A DNA stretch of 39,889 bases from Nostoc sp. XA010 (GTDB taxonomy: Bacteria; Cyanobacteriota; Cyanobacteriia; Cyanobacteriales; Nostocaceae), in contig NZ_JAIVFX010000042.1 in NCBI RefSeq assembly GCF_020829625.1, positions 1 through 39,889 on the forward strand. The letters are read 5' to 3'. Below are positions 15,911 to 24,281 of the stretch, in pieces. Position numbers and translations under genes: made by a program. Below the pieces are notes generated by a model. The model saw nothing but the letters and a program-made list of their open reading frames with translations, had not been told where the DNA came from and ran no database searches. Position 1 is the stretch's first letter, and each line of letters begins with the position of its first letter.

Positions 15911-16474
15911 GCATTAGGAATTAAATCTGCTAGTTCTTGTTGTTCTATCGGTGGATAAAGAATGTCAGAATCAATAGCAACAACTAAAGCAGGTTGTTCA
16001 ATGCTTTGCAGAACAGATTTATAGTCTTGACCTTGAGCAATATCATGACTATCCATCGCTTGGGTGAGGGTGATGTAAGTATTGGCATCAAATCTCTGTA
16101 CTAGCTTTTGACCATGATGTTGTAAGTAGCTAGCGATCGCAAATTGGTCAGCACAAGCATCATACTGTCGTCCAAAACGATCTGTAAAGGTCTGCCAAGA
16201 ACGGTAAGCACTCATCGCCATCATTCGCGCTACAGCTAATCCTTGGTTTGGTGGCTGTTCTGATGTGTAGTCACCCCCAAGCCAATTGGGATCAGCATAG
16301 ATAGCTTGTCTTTGAGCTTCACTCAATCCAATACACCATGCTGAATGTCTACCGGAAGTGGCAATAGGTGCGATCGCTTGCACGATTTGTGGATATAACA
16401 ACGCCCATTCTAGTACCTGCATCCCACCGAGTGAACCGCCAATTACTAGCTGTAAAGATTTAATTCCCAGGTAT
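15890..16474 (-). pseudogene. metX: metX (homoserine O-acetyltransferase) internal fragment
   Basis: The frame reads from the IS boundary YLGIKSLQLVIGGSLGGMQV, i.e. the nucleophile elbow region of MetX, then LEWALLYP, PIATSGRHSAWCIGL, AYRSW and the acidic motif VVAIDSDILYPPIEQQELAD. MetX acetylates homoserine in methionine synthesis and is an alpha/beta hydrolase. The N-terminal about 130 residues are lost at the IS end (16475) and the C-terminus, with the catalytic His, is replaced by chance codons after IPNAQL. An ATG at 16422 would start mid-protein. So the gene is truncated at both ends and cannot be active. Confidence 0.85.
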
Positions 16475-16624
16475 TAGACTTGTCGCTTAATAAGGTAAAG
16501 TAACGAAATGCTAGACGTGAATCGGGTGCTGAAAGAAGACCGCCTGCTGAGGGCATTTACCGGGCTAAACCGTCAGGCATTTGATGAATTGTCGCAAGAC
16601 TTTGAAATCGTAGTCAAGCAGGAT

Positions 16625-16653
16625 GCGATGCCTGCGGCGGGCTACGCCTACGC
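16625..16653 (+). repeat. 29-bp dispersed repeat inside the transposase gene
   Basis: Same 29 bases (one difference) as the intergenic copy at 11386-11414 and identical to the inverted copy at 20299-20327. In this frame it encodes AMPAAGYAYA and leaves the transposase frame open. Confidence 0.8.
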
Positions 16654-16999
16654 CAAAAGCCAAAAGCAGCGGAAACGGTCAGTGGGTGGAGGCAGAAAGG
16701 CTCGATTGCAGCGAGTAGAAGACAAGCTGTTTTTCATATTGTTCTACTTGAAGTGTTATCCCACCTTTGATGTAGCGGGAGTGCTGTTTGACTTACACCG
16801 CAGTCGGGCACACCGTTGGATGTTAAGACTGCAACCATTACTGGAAAAGGTTTTGGGGAAGAAAATGGTTTTACCAGAACGCAAATTGGAAAGTTTTGAG
16901 GAGTTTATTGTTCGTTTTCCATACGCCAAAGAAGTGATGATTGATGGTACAGAGCGTCCCATTCAACGTCCCAAAGACCAGAAGAAACAGAAAAGTCAT

Positions 17000-17089
17000 T
17001 AGACTTGCCGCCTAATAAAGGTTTTGAATTTTTTGAGCCAGGCAAAGCAAGGGTTTCAGACACTAATTTTTTATAACGCGACAAGTCTA
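17000..17089. mobile_element. MITE nested in its parent IS
   Basis: The insert starts TAGACTTGCCGCCTAATAAA and ends with the inverse of TAGACTTGTCGC, i.e. the same ends as the surrounding IS. The 86-bp core (17002-17087) is flanked by TA on both sides; deleting the core and one TA restores the transposase frame. The interior has no coding capacity. It is therefore an IS-derived miniature element that has jumped into the gene of its own likely transposase. Confidence 0.88.
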
Positions 17090-17587
17090 TTATTCGGGTA
17101 AAAAAAAGCGTTATACTCGCAAACACTTGGTGATGACAGACCAAGATAAAAGGGTGCTGGTACTAACAAAAGCAAGAGTTGGTAAGGTTCATGATAAAAA
17201 ACAGTTGGATGAGGAAGAATTGGTTGATTTTGTTCCAGATGAAGTTCCAATTCATGTGGATTTAGGCTTTCAGGGTTTACAAAGAGAATTTGTTAATATC
17301 AAAATTCCAGATAAAAAGCCCAGAGGTAAAGAACTGAGCGAAGAACAAAAACAGTCCAACCGAGAAAAAAGTTGCGATCGCGTTAAATGTGAACACACAA
17401 TCGCAGGTATCAAGAGATACAATGGTGCTACAGGTTTATACAGGAATCGTATTGAGGATTTAGATGATCGCTTCATGCTGATTGCAGCTGGACTTTAGAA
17501 TTTCTACTTAATGGCTGCATAATTTTGATAAGCGAAGTCTAGAATTTCATTTCATCATTTTTTAACTCTTATTTAGCGACAAGTCTA

Positions 17588-17798
17588 TTAAAAGCTACAA
17601 CAATGTTTAAATTTTCATCTTTATGGCTTTGGTTTTTGTTTAAACACCCAAAAGACAGTTGAGCAACCGTAATGTAGCTGCTGCGGCATAATTACGCCGT
17701 GTCCCAAGATTAGGAGAAAAGGCATTTCCAGTTTCGTTGAGGGGAGTTGCAACACCGCAGTAAGCAGACATCTCTATAATTTGTTTTTGCGCCCAATG
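17588..17798 (-). repeat. 211-bp inverted duplication, copy A
   Basis: This stretch contains the 3' end of the SLH gene and 52 bp downstream of it. It is repeated in opposite orientation at 25525-25735, by eye at about 95 percent identity with most differences at the two edges. In copy A the duplication stops exactly where the IS begins. Confidence 0.85.
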
Positions 17799-18389
17799 AT
17801 TAGATATATCACTGAAGGCTGTTGGCTGCTGCAAGTTTCTCATACCTGAAATTCCCCCACCTTCCAAAGCATACTGAATGGCTTTACGCAATACCGCCAT
17901 CAACTCAGCACGGGTTACTGTTTGGGTAGGCCGAAAAGTGCCATCAGAATAGCCTTGCATAATCCCGTTAAATTTTGCCCACTCAATCATTGCTGCACTC
18001 CAACGGGTTGGCTTTACATCCCGAAAAGGCTTGCTGGTGACTTTCAATAAGTTTCCTGCTGCTGGCGGTGGGTCGTGTGGCACAGTCGCACTACTTACGG
18101 GTAGCTTACTGAGCGCGTTTATTACCATCGATATCATCTGTTCGCGCGTTAATTCTAACGTGGGACGAAAGGTATTATTAGAAGTGAAGCCTGCAATAAG
18201 TCCTTTCTGAACAGCCTCTTGGATCTCTTTGCCATAAACATCAGCCTCAACATCGGTAAAGCTCGGCACTTGAGCAACTACTGGTTTAGTCATGAAAGCG
18301 CATAACAACATAATCACAGTAGTACCTGTGAGCGTTTTGGCAGTTAGTGAACCCAAAAAATTAAAAGTTGATTTGAGCAAAGGTTTCAT
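17640..18389 (-). CDS. secreted protein with three S-layer homology domains
   Basis: A 249-residue exported protein. Residues about 18-40 form a signal peptide ending AFMTKPVVAQ. Three SLH modules follow: 1 (about 43-95) with FTDVEADVYGKEIQEAVQKG and FRPTLELTREQM; 2 (about 120-170) with FRDVKPTRWSAAMIEWAKFN and GYSDGTFRPTQTVTRAE; 3 (about 190-245) with FSDISNHWAQKQIIEM and ending RNYAAAATLRLLNCLLGV. SLH domains bind pyruvylated or other secondary cell-wall polymers; cyanobacterial outer-membrane porins use one, while proteins made only of SLH modules are frequent in Nostoc and of unknown role. Start ATG 18389 is the natural signal-peptide start. The last quarter of the gene is duplicated at 25525-25683. 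Confidence 0.9.
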   Translation of the reverse strand: MKPLLKSTFNFLGSLTAKTLTGTTVIMLLCAFMTKPVVAQVPSFTDVEADVYGKEIQEAVQKGLIAGFTSNNTFRPTLELTREQMISMVINALSKLPVSSATVPHDPPPAAGNLLKVTSKPFRDVKPTRWSAAMIEWAKFNGIMQGYSDGTFRPTQTVTRAELMAVLRKAIQYALEGGGISGMRNLQQPTAFSDISNHWAQKQIIEMSAYCGVATPLNETGNAFSPNLGTRRNYAAAATLRLLNCLLGV

Positions 18390-18875
18390 AATGAATTGAA
18401 TGCTTACCTTTGTAGACGTTGCTCTCTTTAGTCAGGTTTCTTAAAGTTATTAGTTATACGTGAGATTTCGGTATTGCTGCCGTCGGGCAACAGATGATTG
18501 GGCGATCGCCCGAATAGTATCAATACTGATTTTTGGATTTTAAACTGGAATTTGATTTGGGGTGCATGTTGAAGGGAAAATTCCATTTATTTCCCCTTTC
18601 CCCTTTACTATGCACCCCGACTTCTGCAAGAAGTTTCTTGTTCAAGAAATACGTGAATCAGCTAGTAGTTCGCTTTCGTGACTTGGCTCTTTTAAGGACA
18701 AGGGGGAAGGTGGGGGCCCCACGAAGTAAAGGATTTGGGGCAGGGGAAAAGATTTTAAATCCCTTACCCTTTCCCCGCACAGATATTACATTACTGTGTT
18801 CCCTTGAAGACCGGGGATTCCTGCCCAATGACATATCGCCCTTGCGAGATATTGATAAGGTGGCACTTATGCTGA
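18390..18875. other. intergenic between two minus-strand genes
   Basis: This gap holds a HIP1-like site near 18502 and G/C-run clusters (CCCCTTTCCCCTTTAC near 18592, GGGGGAAGGTGGGGGCCCC near 18703, CCCTTACCCTTTCCCC near 18760) that resemble a second patch at 32236-32310. A plus-strand frame at 18533-18970 overlaps the acetyltransferase gene and has no family resemblance. Confidence 0.4.
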
Positions 18876-19421
18876 TCAGCTTAAATCTGTTTTCAGTAAT
18901 CCATATAAATAATCATCAATCAACTTGCCATCACGGTATAAGTGCTGGCGTTGAATGCCTTCTAGCTTAAAGCCATTCTTCTCTAGAACTCGACGCGATC
19001 CCCAATTAAACTCAAATACTCGTGTCCAAAGACGAAGTAAACCGAGTTCTATGAAAGTATAGTGGAGAAAAACCTGAACGGTTTGTGTCATGATTCCCTG
19101 TCCCCAATACGAGGAGGCAAGCCAGTAACCAAGCTCGGCAACATGAGGATGTCTCTCATCAATTTCACCAATACCGATTGAGCCAATCAGTTGCCCTTGT
19201 GGATTGCGGATTGCTAATAGATGTGGTTTTCCGTATTGATTAGTGATGTCTGTATGGCGTTGAATCCAATGTAGTGCGTGTTCTTTGGTGTAAGGGTAGG
19301 GAATATTTTCAGTTGTCTGGTGAATTGTCGGATCGTTGAGATGCTCAACATAGGCGATCGCATCTGAGGATTGTAGCTGTGATAACCAAAAACTATTTTT
19401 TAGCAGCAGTTCGATCATCAT
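18876..19421 (-). CDS. GNAT N-acetyltransferase, RimJ/RimL type
   Basis: About 181 residues. Acetyl-CoA-dependent transferase of the RimJ/RimL-like GNAT subgroup, which acetylates protein N-termini or small amines. Seen: an N-terminal SDAIAYVEHLNDP segment, LIGSIGIGEIDERHPHVAEL (beta-strands 4-5), the acetyl-CoA pyrophosphate loop SSYWGQGIMTQTV (Q-G-x-G type) and the end NWGSRRVLEKNGFKLEG, which is diagnostic for this subgroup. Substrate unknown. ATG 19421 or 19418 is likelier than an in-frame TTG at 19430; none has a strong ribosome binding site. It lies between two IS copies in opposite orientation. Confidence 0.9.
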   Translation of the reverse strand: MMIELLLKNSFWLSQLQSSDAIAYVEHLNDPTIHQTTENIPYPYTKEHALHWIQRHTDITNQYGKPHLLAIRNPQGQLIGSIGIGEIDERHPHVAELGYWLASSYWGQGIMTQTVQVFLHYTFIELGLLRLWTRVFEFNWGSRRVLEKNGFKLEGIQRQHLYRDGKLIDDYLYGLLKTDLS

Positions 19422-19430
19422 GATGTTCAA

Positions 19431-19987
19431 ATGTTTTCTAAGAGCTGATTCGTAAAGAAAATCTAAATAGAACTAAATCTGCCTTGACTAAAGTTGTAGG
19501 CTAAATCGAGTGTAGTGATTTTGTTGTCGATCAGCCGTCAAAGAGCGATTGAAAATCCGCATCGCAGGGAAGTTTGGTACAGGTGTGAGTTAATTTACCG
19601 TAAATGTGTTTAACCAAGTTTATGCTGAGTTATAAAAGATACTAATTTTTTATAATTAACTTCACTAACTCTTGTAATATTTATCTACCATACTATGCCT
19701 ATCTACGGCCCAGATGTAATTAATTTTGAAGGGGTGAATGGTGATTGCTATTGGTTCTACGATTAGGCGCACTTTCACAAAAATACTCTACCGGGTTATT
19801 CACCTCAATAGAGTATATAAATTTACTATAATCATCTTTTAGCACATTTAATTTATACTTTTATAGACGTTCATATCTCTGTATAAATAGTGTAAATTTT
19901 GCTTACAGCAATCGCATGAAACGCTGCATAAGGGCAATCACTCCTGCTATAATCCGCTCTCATCACTGCCGCTATCTTGTGATATTG
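19431..19987. other. intergenic, no gene seen
   Basis: A/T-rich DNA without a convincing frame or hairpin. The right part (from about 19915) borders the truncated inner end of the second IS copy. Confidence 0.4.
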
Positions 19988-20501
19988 GCACGCTCTGTAC
20001 CATCAATCATTACCTCTTTGGCACCTGGAAACCTTACCATAAACTCCTCAACACTTTCCAATTTCCGTTGTGGTAGGGCCATTTTCTGTCCCAAGACTTT
20101 TTCCAGTAATGGTTGCAGTCTTAACATCCAACGGTGTGCCCGACTGCGGTGTAGGTCAAACAATACTCCTGCTACATCAAAGGTCGGATAACACTTGAAG
20201 TAGAATAGAACAATATAAAAAATAGCTTGTCTTCTACTCGTTGTAATCTTGCTTTTCTGCCCCCACCCACACGCCGCTTCCTGGGTTTTTGTTTTTTAGC
20301 GTAGGCGTAGCCCGCCGCAGGCATCGCTTCTTGGTTGAGTACAATTTCAAGGCCTTGCGACAATTCATCAAATGCCTTACGGTTTAGTCCAGTAAATGCC
20401 CTCAGCAGGCGGTCTTCTTTCAACACCCGATTGATGTCTAGCATTTTTCTGTCTTATTCCAATTGCTAATCGTTACTCTACCTTATTAAGCGACAAGTCT
20501 A
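19988..20501 (-). mobile_element. truncated, frameshifted second IS copy
   Basis: Same IS as at 16475, in reverse orientation. Its outer end (CAAGTCTA at 20494-20501) is intact, but homology stops near 19988 inside the transposase, after the MIDGTER catalytic aspartate. The gene (start ATG 20444) reads MLDINRVLKEDRLLRAFTGL; near 20200 a 5-bp duplication (TTCTA) shifts the frame, after which VLFDLHRSRAHRWMLRLQPL-like sequence resumes. So it is dead. It also carries the 29-bp in-frame repeat (AMPAAGYAYA). Confidence 0.88.
20299..20327 (-). repeat. 29-bp dispersed repeat in the second transposase
   Basis: Inverse complement of 16625-16653, identical over 29 bases and in the same position of the transposase gene, so the insertion predates the split of the two IS copies. 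Confidence 0.8.
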
Positions 20502-20639
20502 ATACCTAAATCTTAATTTTCTGAGCGGATTATTCTGATCTGCCCAAAACCCCAACGCTCTCAACGTTTAAAAATTTTGCGGTTTAAACAACTTGTGTAG
20601 TGCTAATGGGAACAATAAAGAATAAATGCTTTTAGATCA

Positions 20640-23600
20640 ATGTTTAACCGCGTAACAACTCTCACCCCATCAGAACTGAAGTTGGCGATCGCCCAACTCA
20701 TGGTAAGATACAGCGTTAGTTCGGTGATGATTGTGCAAACTGGCAGCGAATCTCAACCTCTGCAAATTCCGGTGGGGATTGTTAACAAGCGAGATATTGT
20801 GCAGTTCCAGGCATTGGGTTTGAACCCAGAAACCTCTCTGGCAGACGCGGTAAGCAGTACACCGATTTTCTCCGTAAAACCCAACGATTCTCTGTGGGTG
20901 GTTCAGCAGCTCATGGAACAAGGCTCCATCTCCAGGTTCGCGGTGACCGGAGAACAGGGTGAATTATTGGGCATCATTACGCACGCCATCCTCCAGGTAT
21001 TTGCAGTCGGGGCAGCCGCAGAATTGCAGTCTCAGGTAGCAAATAATCCAGTACATCGCTTGAATCAGGACTTGGAAGTGAAGCTAAAACAGCAGACTCA
21101 AGAACTACAAGCGCGAAAGGCTCAACTGCGGGATCTCTTCGACAACGTGAGCGATTTGATCCAAAGCGTTTCGCCCGCCGGTCGGATTTTATTTGTGAAT
21201 CGGGCATGGAAAGAAACCTTGGGATACAACGATGCCGATCTGGAGCAGTTGTCCATTTTGCAGGTTATCCATCCCAATGATCTTGAGCATTTCCAGACAG
21301 CGATCCAAAGCCTATTTACTGGCGCACTCAGTTTAAATATCGAAATCAGATTCCTGACCAAAGATGGCAGAGAAATCAGCGTCGAGGGGAATATCAATTG
21401 TCAATTTGAAGATGAACAGGTGATCGCCACACGGGGCATCTTTCGGGACATTACCCAGCGCAAACAAGCTGAAGCCCAACTCGATAAACTATCGCAGCGC
21501 CTCGCCTTGTCCTTCAAATCTGGAGCGATCGGCTGTTGGGATTGGGACATTGTACAAAACACCATGCTTTGGGATGAGCGGATGTACGAATTGTATGGTA
21601 TGACGAAACAATCTGATTCCCATGTGGTCTACAACATTTGGGCAAACAGGCTACATCCCGATGACCGCACCCCCGGCGAAACATTAATCCAGCAAGCCGT
21701 TTTAGGACAGGCAGAATACGATACCGAGTTTCGGGTGGTGCATCCCGATGGAAGTATTCACTTTATTAAAGCCTATGGGGTGGTGGTGCGAGATGCTCAG
21801 GGGATTGCCCAGAGCATGATTGGGGTTAACTTTAATATTAACGACCGCAAACAAGCCGAAAAAACCATTCGCCAACAGGTCGAACGAGAACAACTGCTGC
21901 GAGAAATCACTCAGAGAATTCGTCAATCCCTAGACCTCCAGACCATTTTTGACACCGCTTGCCAGGAAATCCGCTCAGTGATTCAGGCCGATCGGGTGTG
22001 CATTTTCAAGTTTTATCCCGAATCTAACTTTAATGACGGCGAATTTGTGGCTGAATCAGCTGTAAAAGGGTTTTCCTCAGTGGTGGCGATTCGGGTACAC
22101 GACCACTGCTTTGGCAAAAACTATTCATCTCTCTATGCCTTGGGTAGGTCTTATGTTGTCGATGATATTTATAACGGTGAGATGACAAGCTGCCACACTG
22201 ATATGCTGGCTGAGTTTCAGGTGCGTGCCAATCTGATTATGCCCTTTCTCTGCGGTAATAAATTGTGGGGCTTACTGTGCATCCATCAATGTGCGACAAC
22301 CCGCCATTGGCAGCAGTCTGAAATTGACTTTACCCTACAACTCGCCAACCAGTTAGCGATCGCCATTCAACAAGCGAATCTCTACGAGCAAATCCAGTCG
22401 GAACTCTTGGTGCGGCAGCAAGCCGAAGCGAGAATTGCCCTGGAACTGCGACGACAACACGCCTTGGGGGCGATTATCCAAAAAATTCGCCAGTCCCTAG
22501 ATATCAACGAGATCCTGGCAACAGTGACTCAGCAGGTCAAAGACGTGATGCACAGCGATCGCGTCATCGTCTTCCGGCTCTTTGCTGACGGTAGAAGTCA
22601 AATTGTTGAAGAAGCCTTATCAGGTGAGTTCCCCTCCCTCAAAGACCGCCACTGGGACGACGAAACCTGGTCTCCAGAAATCCTCGATTGCTACTGGCAG
22701 GGCAAGCCGCGCATTGTCCCCGATGTGATGAACGATATTTGGACGGATTGCCTAGTGGAATACGCAATTGAAGGTCAAATCCAGTCGAAAATTATCGCAC
22801 CGATTTTACAAGACGTGCGAAGCAGCGAAACCCATCGCTGGGTTGCCCCGTGGGAAACTCACAAGCTGTGGGGGGTTTTGGTTGTCCATGCCTGCCAAGA
22901 AAAACGAGTGTGGAAAGACTCAGAAGCGCAACTCCTGCAACAAATTGCCAACCAGTTAGCGATCGCCATTCAGCAAGCGAGTCTGTTTGAGCAATTACAG
23001 CAAGAACTCGCAAAAGGACAGCAGGCAGAGGCAAAGCTAACCGAGAGCAATCAACAACTGGCAGTTTCTAACCAAGAACTCGCCCGCGCCACCCGCCTTA
23101 AGAACGAATTCCTGGCGAACATGAGCCACGAACTTCGCACCCCCCTCAACGCCATTTTGGGCATGACCGAAGGGCTAGAAGAGGAAGTCTTTGGCATCGT
23201 CAACGAGCAACAACTCAAAGCCTTGCAAATCATTGAGGGGAGCGGCTCTCATTTGCTGGAGTTGATCAACGACATCCTTGATCTGGCAACAATTGAAGCC
23301 GGACAGATCAAACTGGAATGCACCTCAACTTCAATCGCTGAGCTGTGCCAATCCAGTCTGGCGTTTATCAAACAGCAGGCATTCCAAAAACGGATTAAGG
23401 TTGAAATCAAACTTCAGCTGAATCTACCTGACCTGCTCGTGGATCAACGCCGCATTCGGCAAGTGTTAATTAACCTGCTTAACAATGCGGTGAAATTCAC
23501 CCCAGAGGGGGGACGCATTACCCTAGAAGTTGTTCAACTTTCCCCCAACATCGCCATTAACGATTCCTCCTTGCAACACTTCCTGGGAATTGCCGTGAAC

Positions 23601-24281
23601 GATACAGGCATCGGCATCTCGCCAGAGAATATCAAACAACTGTTTCAGTCCTTCGTCCAAATCGATAGCACCCTAAACCGTCAATATCCGGGTACAGGCT
23701 TGGGGCTGGCATTAGTGAAGCGAATTGTCGAACTCCACGGCGGTAGGGTGGGGCTAACCAGTGAACTGGATGTAGGCAGTTGCTTCACGATTGAGTTACC
23801 CTGTATTCCCGGTTCTCCCTTCTCGCCGGAATTGACAGCAGGTAATCAACCCCCTGCTACTCTCAAACTGGATTTCCCTCCTGCCAACAATTCGCACCCT
23901 GCCCCCCTGATCTTGCTAGCAGAAGATAACGAAGCCAATATCAGTACAGTTTCTAGCTATCTCGGTGCCAAGGGCTATCGCATTCTGTTAGCAACAAATG
24001 GTCAAGAAGCAATCGACCTGGCGACAACTCACCAGCCTGACTTAATTTTGATGGATATCCAAATGTCGGGAATGGACGGTCTAGAGGCAATGAGACAGAT
24101 TCGCCTCGATCCTAACTTGATTGATATTCCCATCGTTGCCTTGACGGCGTTAGCCATGACGGGCGATCGCGATCGCTGTTTGGAAGCAGGAGCCAACGAG
24201 TACCTAACTAAACCCGTGAAACTCAAGCAACTGGCGACCACGATTCAACAGCTTTTAATTGAAATAAAGGCTAACAAATGA
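20640..24281 (+). CDS. hybrid histidine kinase with a DXCF-type cyanobacteriochrome GAF
   Basis: 1213 residues, soluble. Order: CBS pair (about 1-125), linker coiled coil, PAS/PAC 1 (165-285), PAS/PAC 2 (290-405), GAF1 (430-580), GAF2 (620-780), HisKA with phospho-accepting H830 (NMSHELRTP), HATPase with N-box NLLNNAVKF (about 947), DTGIGIS and GTGLGLA, and a receiver with phosphorylation site D1139 (LMDIQM). GAF1 has both hallmarks of DXCF cyanobacteriochromes: D488-H-C490-F491 and the bilin-anchor C518-H519, followed by FQVRANLIMPF and KLWGLLCIHQC. The two cysteines are 28 residues apart, as in TePixJ (494/522). GAF2 has C704 at the anchor position but Leu instead of His. It overlaps the next gene by 4 bases (ATGA). 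ATG 20640 has no clear ribosome binding site. A light-sensing role is inference from motifs. Confidence 0.93.
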   Translation: MFNRVTTLTPSELKLAIAQLMVRYSVSSVMIVQTGSESQPLQIPVGIVNKRDIVQFQALGLNPETSLADAVSSTPIFSVKPNDSLWVVQQLMEQGSISRFAVTGEQGELLGIITHAILQVFAVGAAAELQSQVANNPVHRLNQDLEVKLKQQTQELQARKAQLRDLFDNVSDLIQSVSPAGRILFVNRAWKETLGYNDADLEQLSILQVIHPNDLEHFQTAIQSLFTGALSLNIEIRFLTKDGREISVEGNINCQFEDEQVIATRGIFRDITQRKQAEAQLDKLSQRLALSFKSGAIGCWDWDIVQNTMLWDERMYELYGMTKQSDSHVVYNIWANRLHPDDRTPGETLIQQAVLGQAEYDTEFRVVHPDGSIHFIKAYGVVVRDAQGIAQSMIGVNFNINDRKQAEKTIRQQVEREQLLREITQRIRQSLDLQTIFDTACQEIRSVIQADRVCIFKFYPESNFNDGEFVAESAVKGFSSVVAIRVHDHCFGKNYSSLYALGRSYVVDDIYNGEMTSCHTDMLAEFQVRANLIMPFLCGNKLWGLLCIHQCATTRHWQQSEIDFTLQLANQLAIAIQQANLYEQIQSELLVRQQAEARIALELRRQHALGAIIQKIRQSLDINEILATVTQQVKDVMHSDRVIVFRLFADGRSQIVEEALSGEFPSLKDRHWDDETWSPEILDCYWQGKPRIVPDVMNDIWTDCLVEYAIEGQIQSKIIAPILQDVRSSETHRWVAPWETHKLWGVLVVHACQEKRVWKDSEAQLLQQIANQLAIAIQQASLFEQLQQELAKGQQAEAKLTESNQQLAVSNQELARATRLKNEFLANMSHELRTPLNAILGMTEGLEEEVFGIVNEQQLKALQIIEGSGSHLLELINDILDLATIEAGQIKLECTSTSIAELCQSSLAFIKQQAFQKRIKVEIKLQLNLPDLLVDQRRIRQVLINLLNNAVKFTPEGGRITLEVVQLSPNIAINDSSLQHFLGIAVNDTGIGISPENIKQLFQSFVQIDSTLNRQYPGTGLGLALVKRIVELHGGRVGLTSELDVGSCFTIELPCIPGSPFSPELTAGNQPPATLKLDFPPANNSHPAPLILLAEDNEANISTVSSYLGAKGYRILLATNGQEAIDLATTHQPDLILMDIQMSGMDGLEAMRQIRLDPNLIDIPIVALTALAMTGDRDRCLEAGANEYLTKPVKLKQLATTIQQLLIEIKANK

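Larger units (their letters stand above)
16508..17498 (+). pseudogene. IS5-superfamily transposase split by a MITE
   Basis: First part (16508-17002): MLDVNRVLKEDRLLRAFTGL, an HTH_Tnp_4-like region with RSRAHRWMLRLQPLLEKVLG, and the first catalytic aspartate in MIDGTERPIQRP. Second part (to 17498): HVDLGFQGL with the second aspartate, and NREKSCDRVKCEHTIAGIKR with the conserved glutamate. A MITE at 17000-17089 interrupts the frame; removing it and one TA joins KKQKSH in frame to YYSGKKKRYTRKHLV. So the reading frame was intact until recently. The 29-bp dispersed repeat at 16625-16653 adds AMPAAGYAYA in frame. ATG 16508 lacks a strong ribosome binding site. Confidence 0.88.
16475..17587 (+). 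mobile_element. complete IS5-superfamily insertion sequence
   Basis: Ends are inverted: TAGACTTGTCGCTTAATAAG at the left (from 16475) and, reading inward from the right end at 17587, TAGACTTGTCGCTAAATAAG. Length is 1113 bp including an internal 88-bp MITE insertion. The single transposase gene carries a DDE_Tnp_4-type domain. TA lies at each end and, by analogy with the internal MITE, TA is probably the duplicated target. Left of it is the metX fragment, right of it a sequence found again at 25735 without the IS, so the flanks have been rearranged after insertion. Confidence 0.85.

Noticed and set aside
18533..18970. 145-codon plus-strand frame
   Set aside because: It runs through G-run repeats and into the antisense of the acetyltransferase gene.
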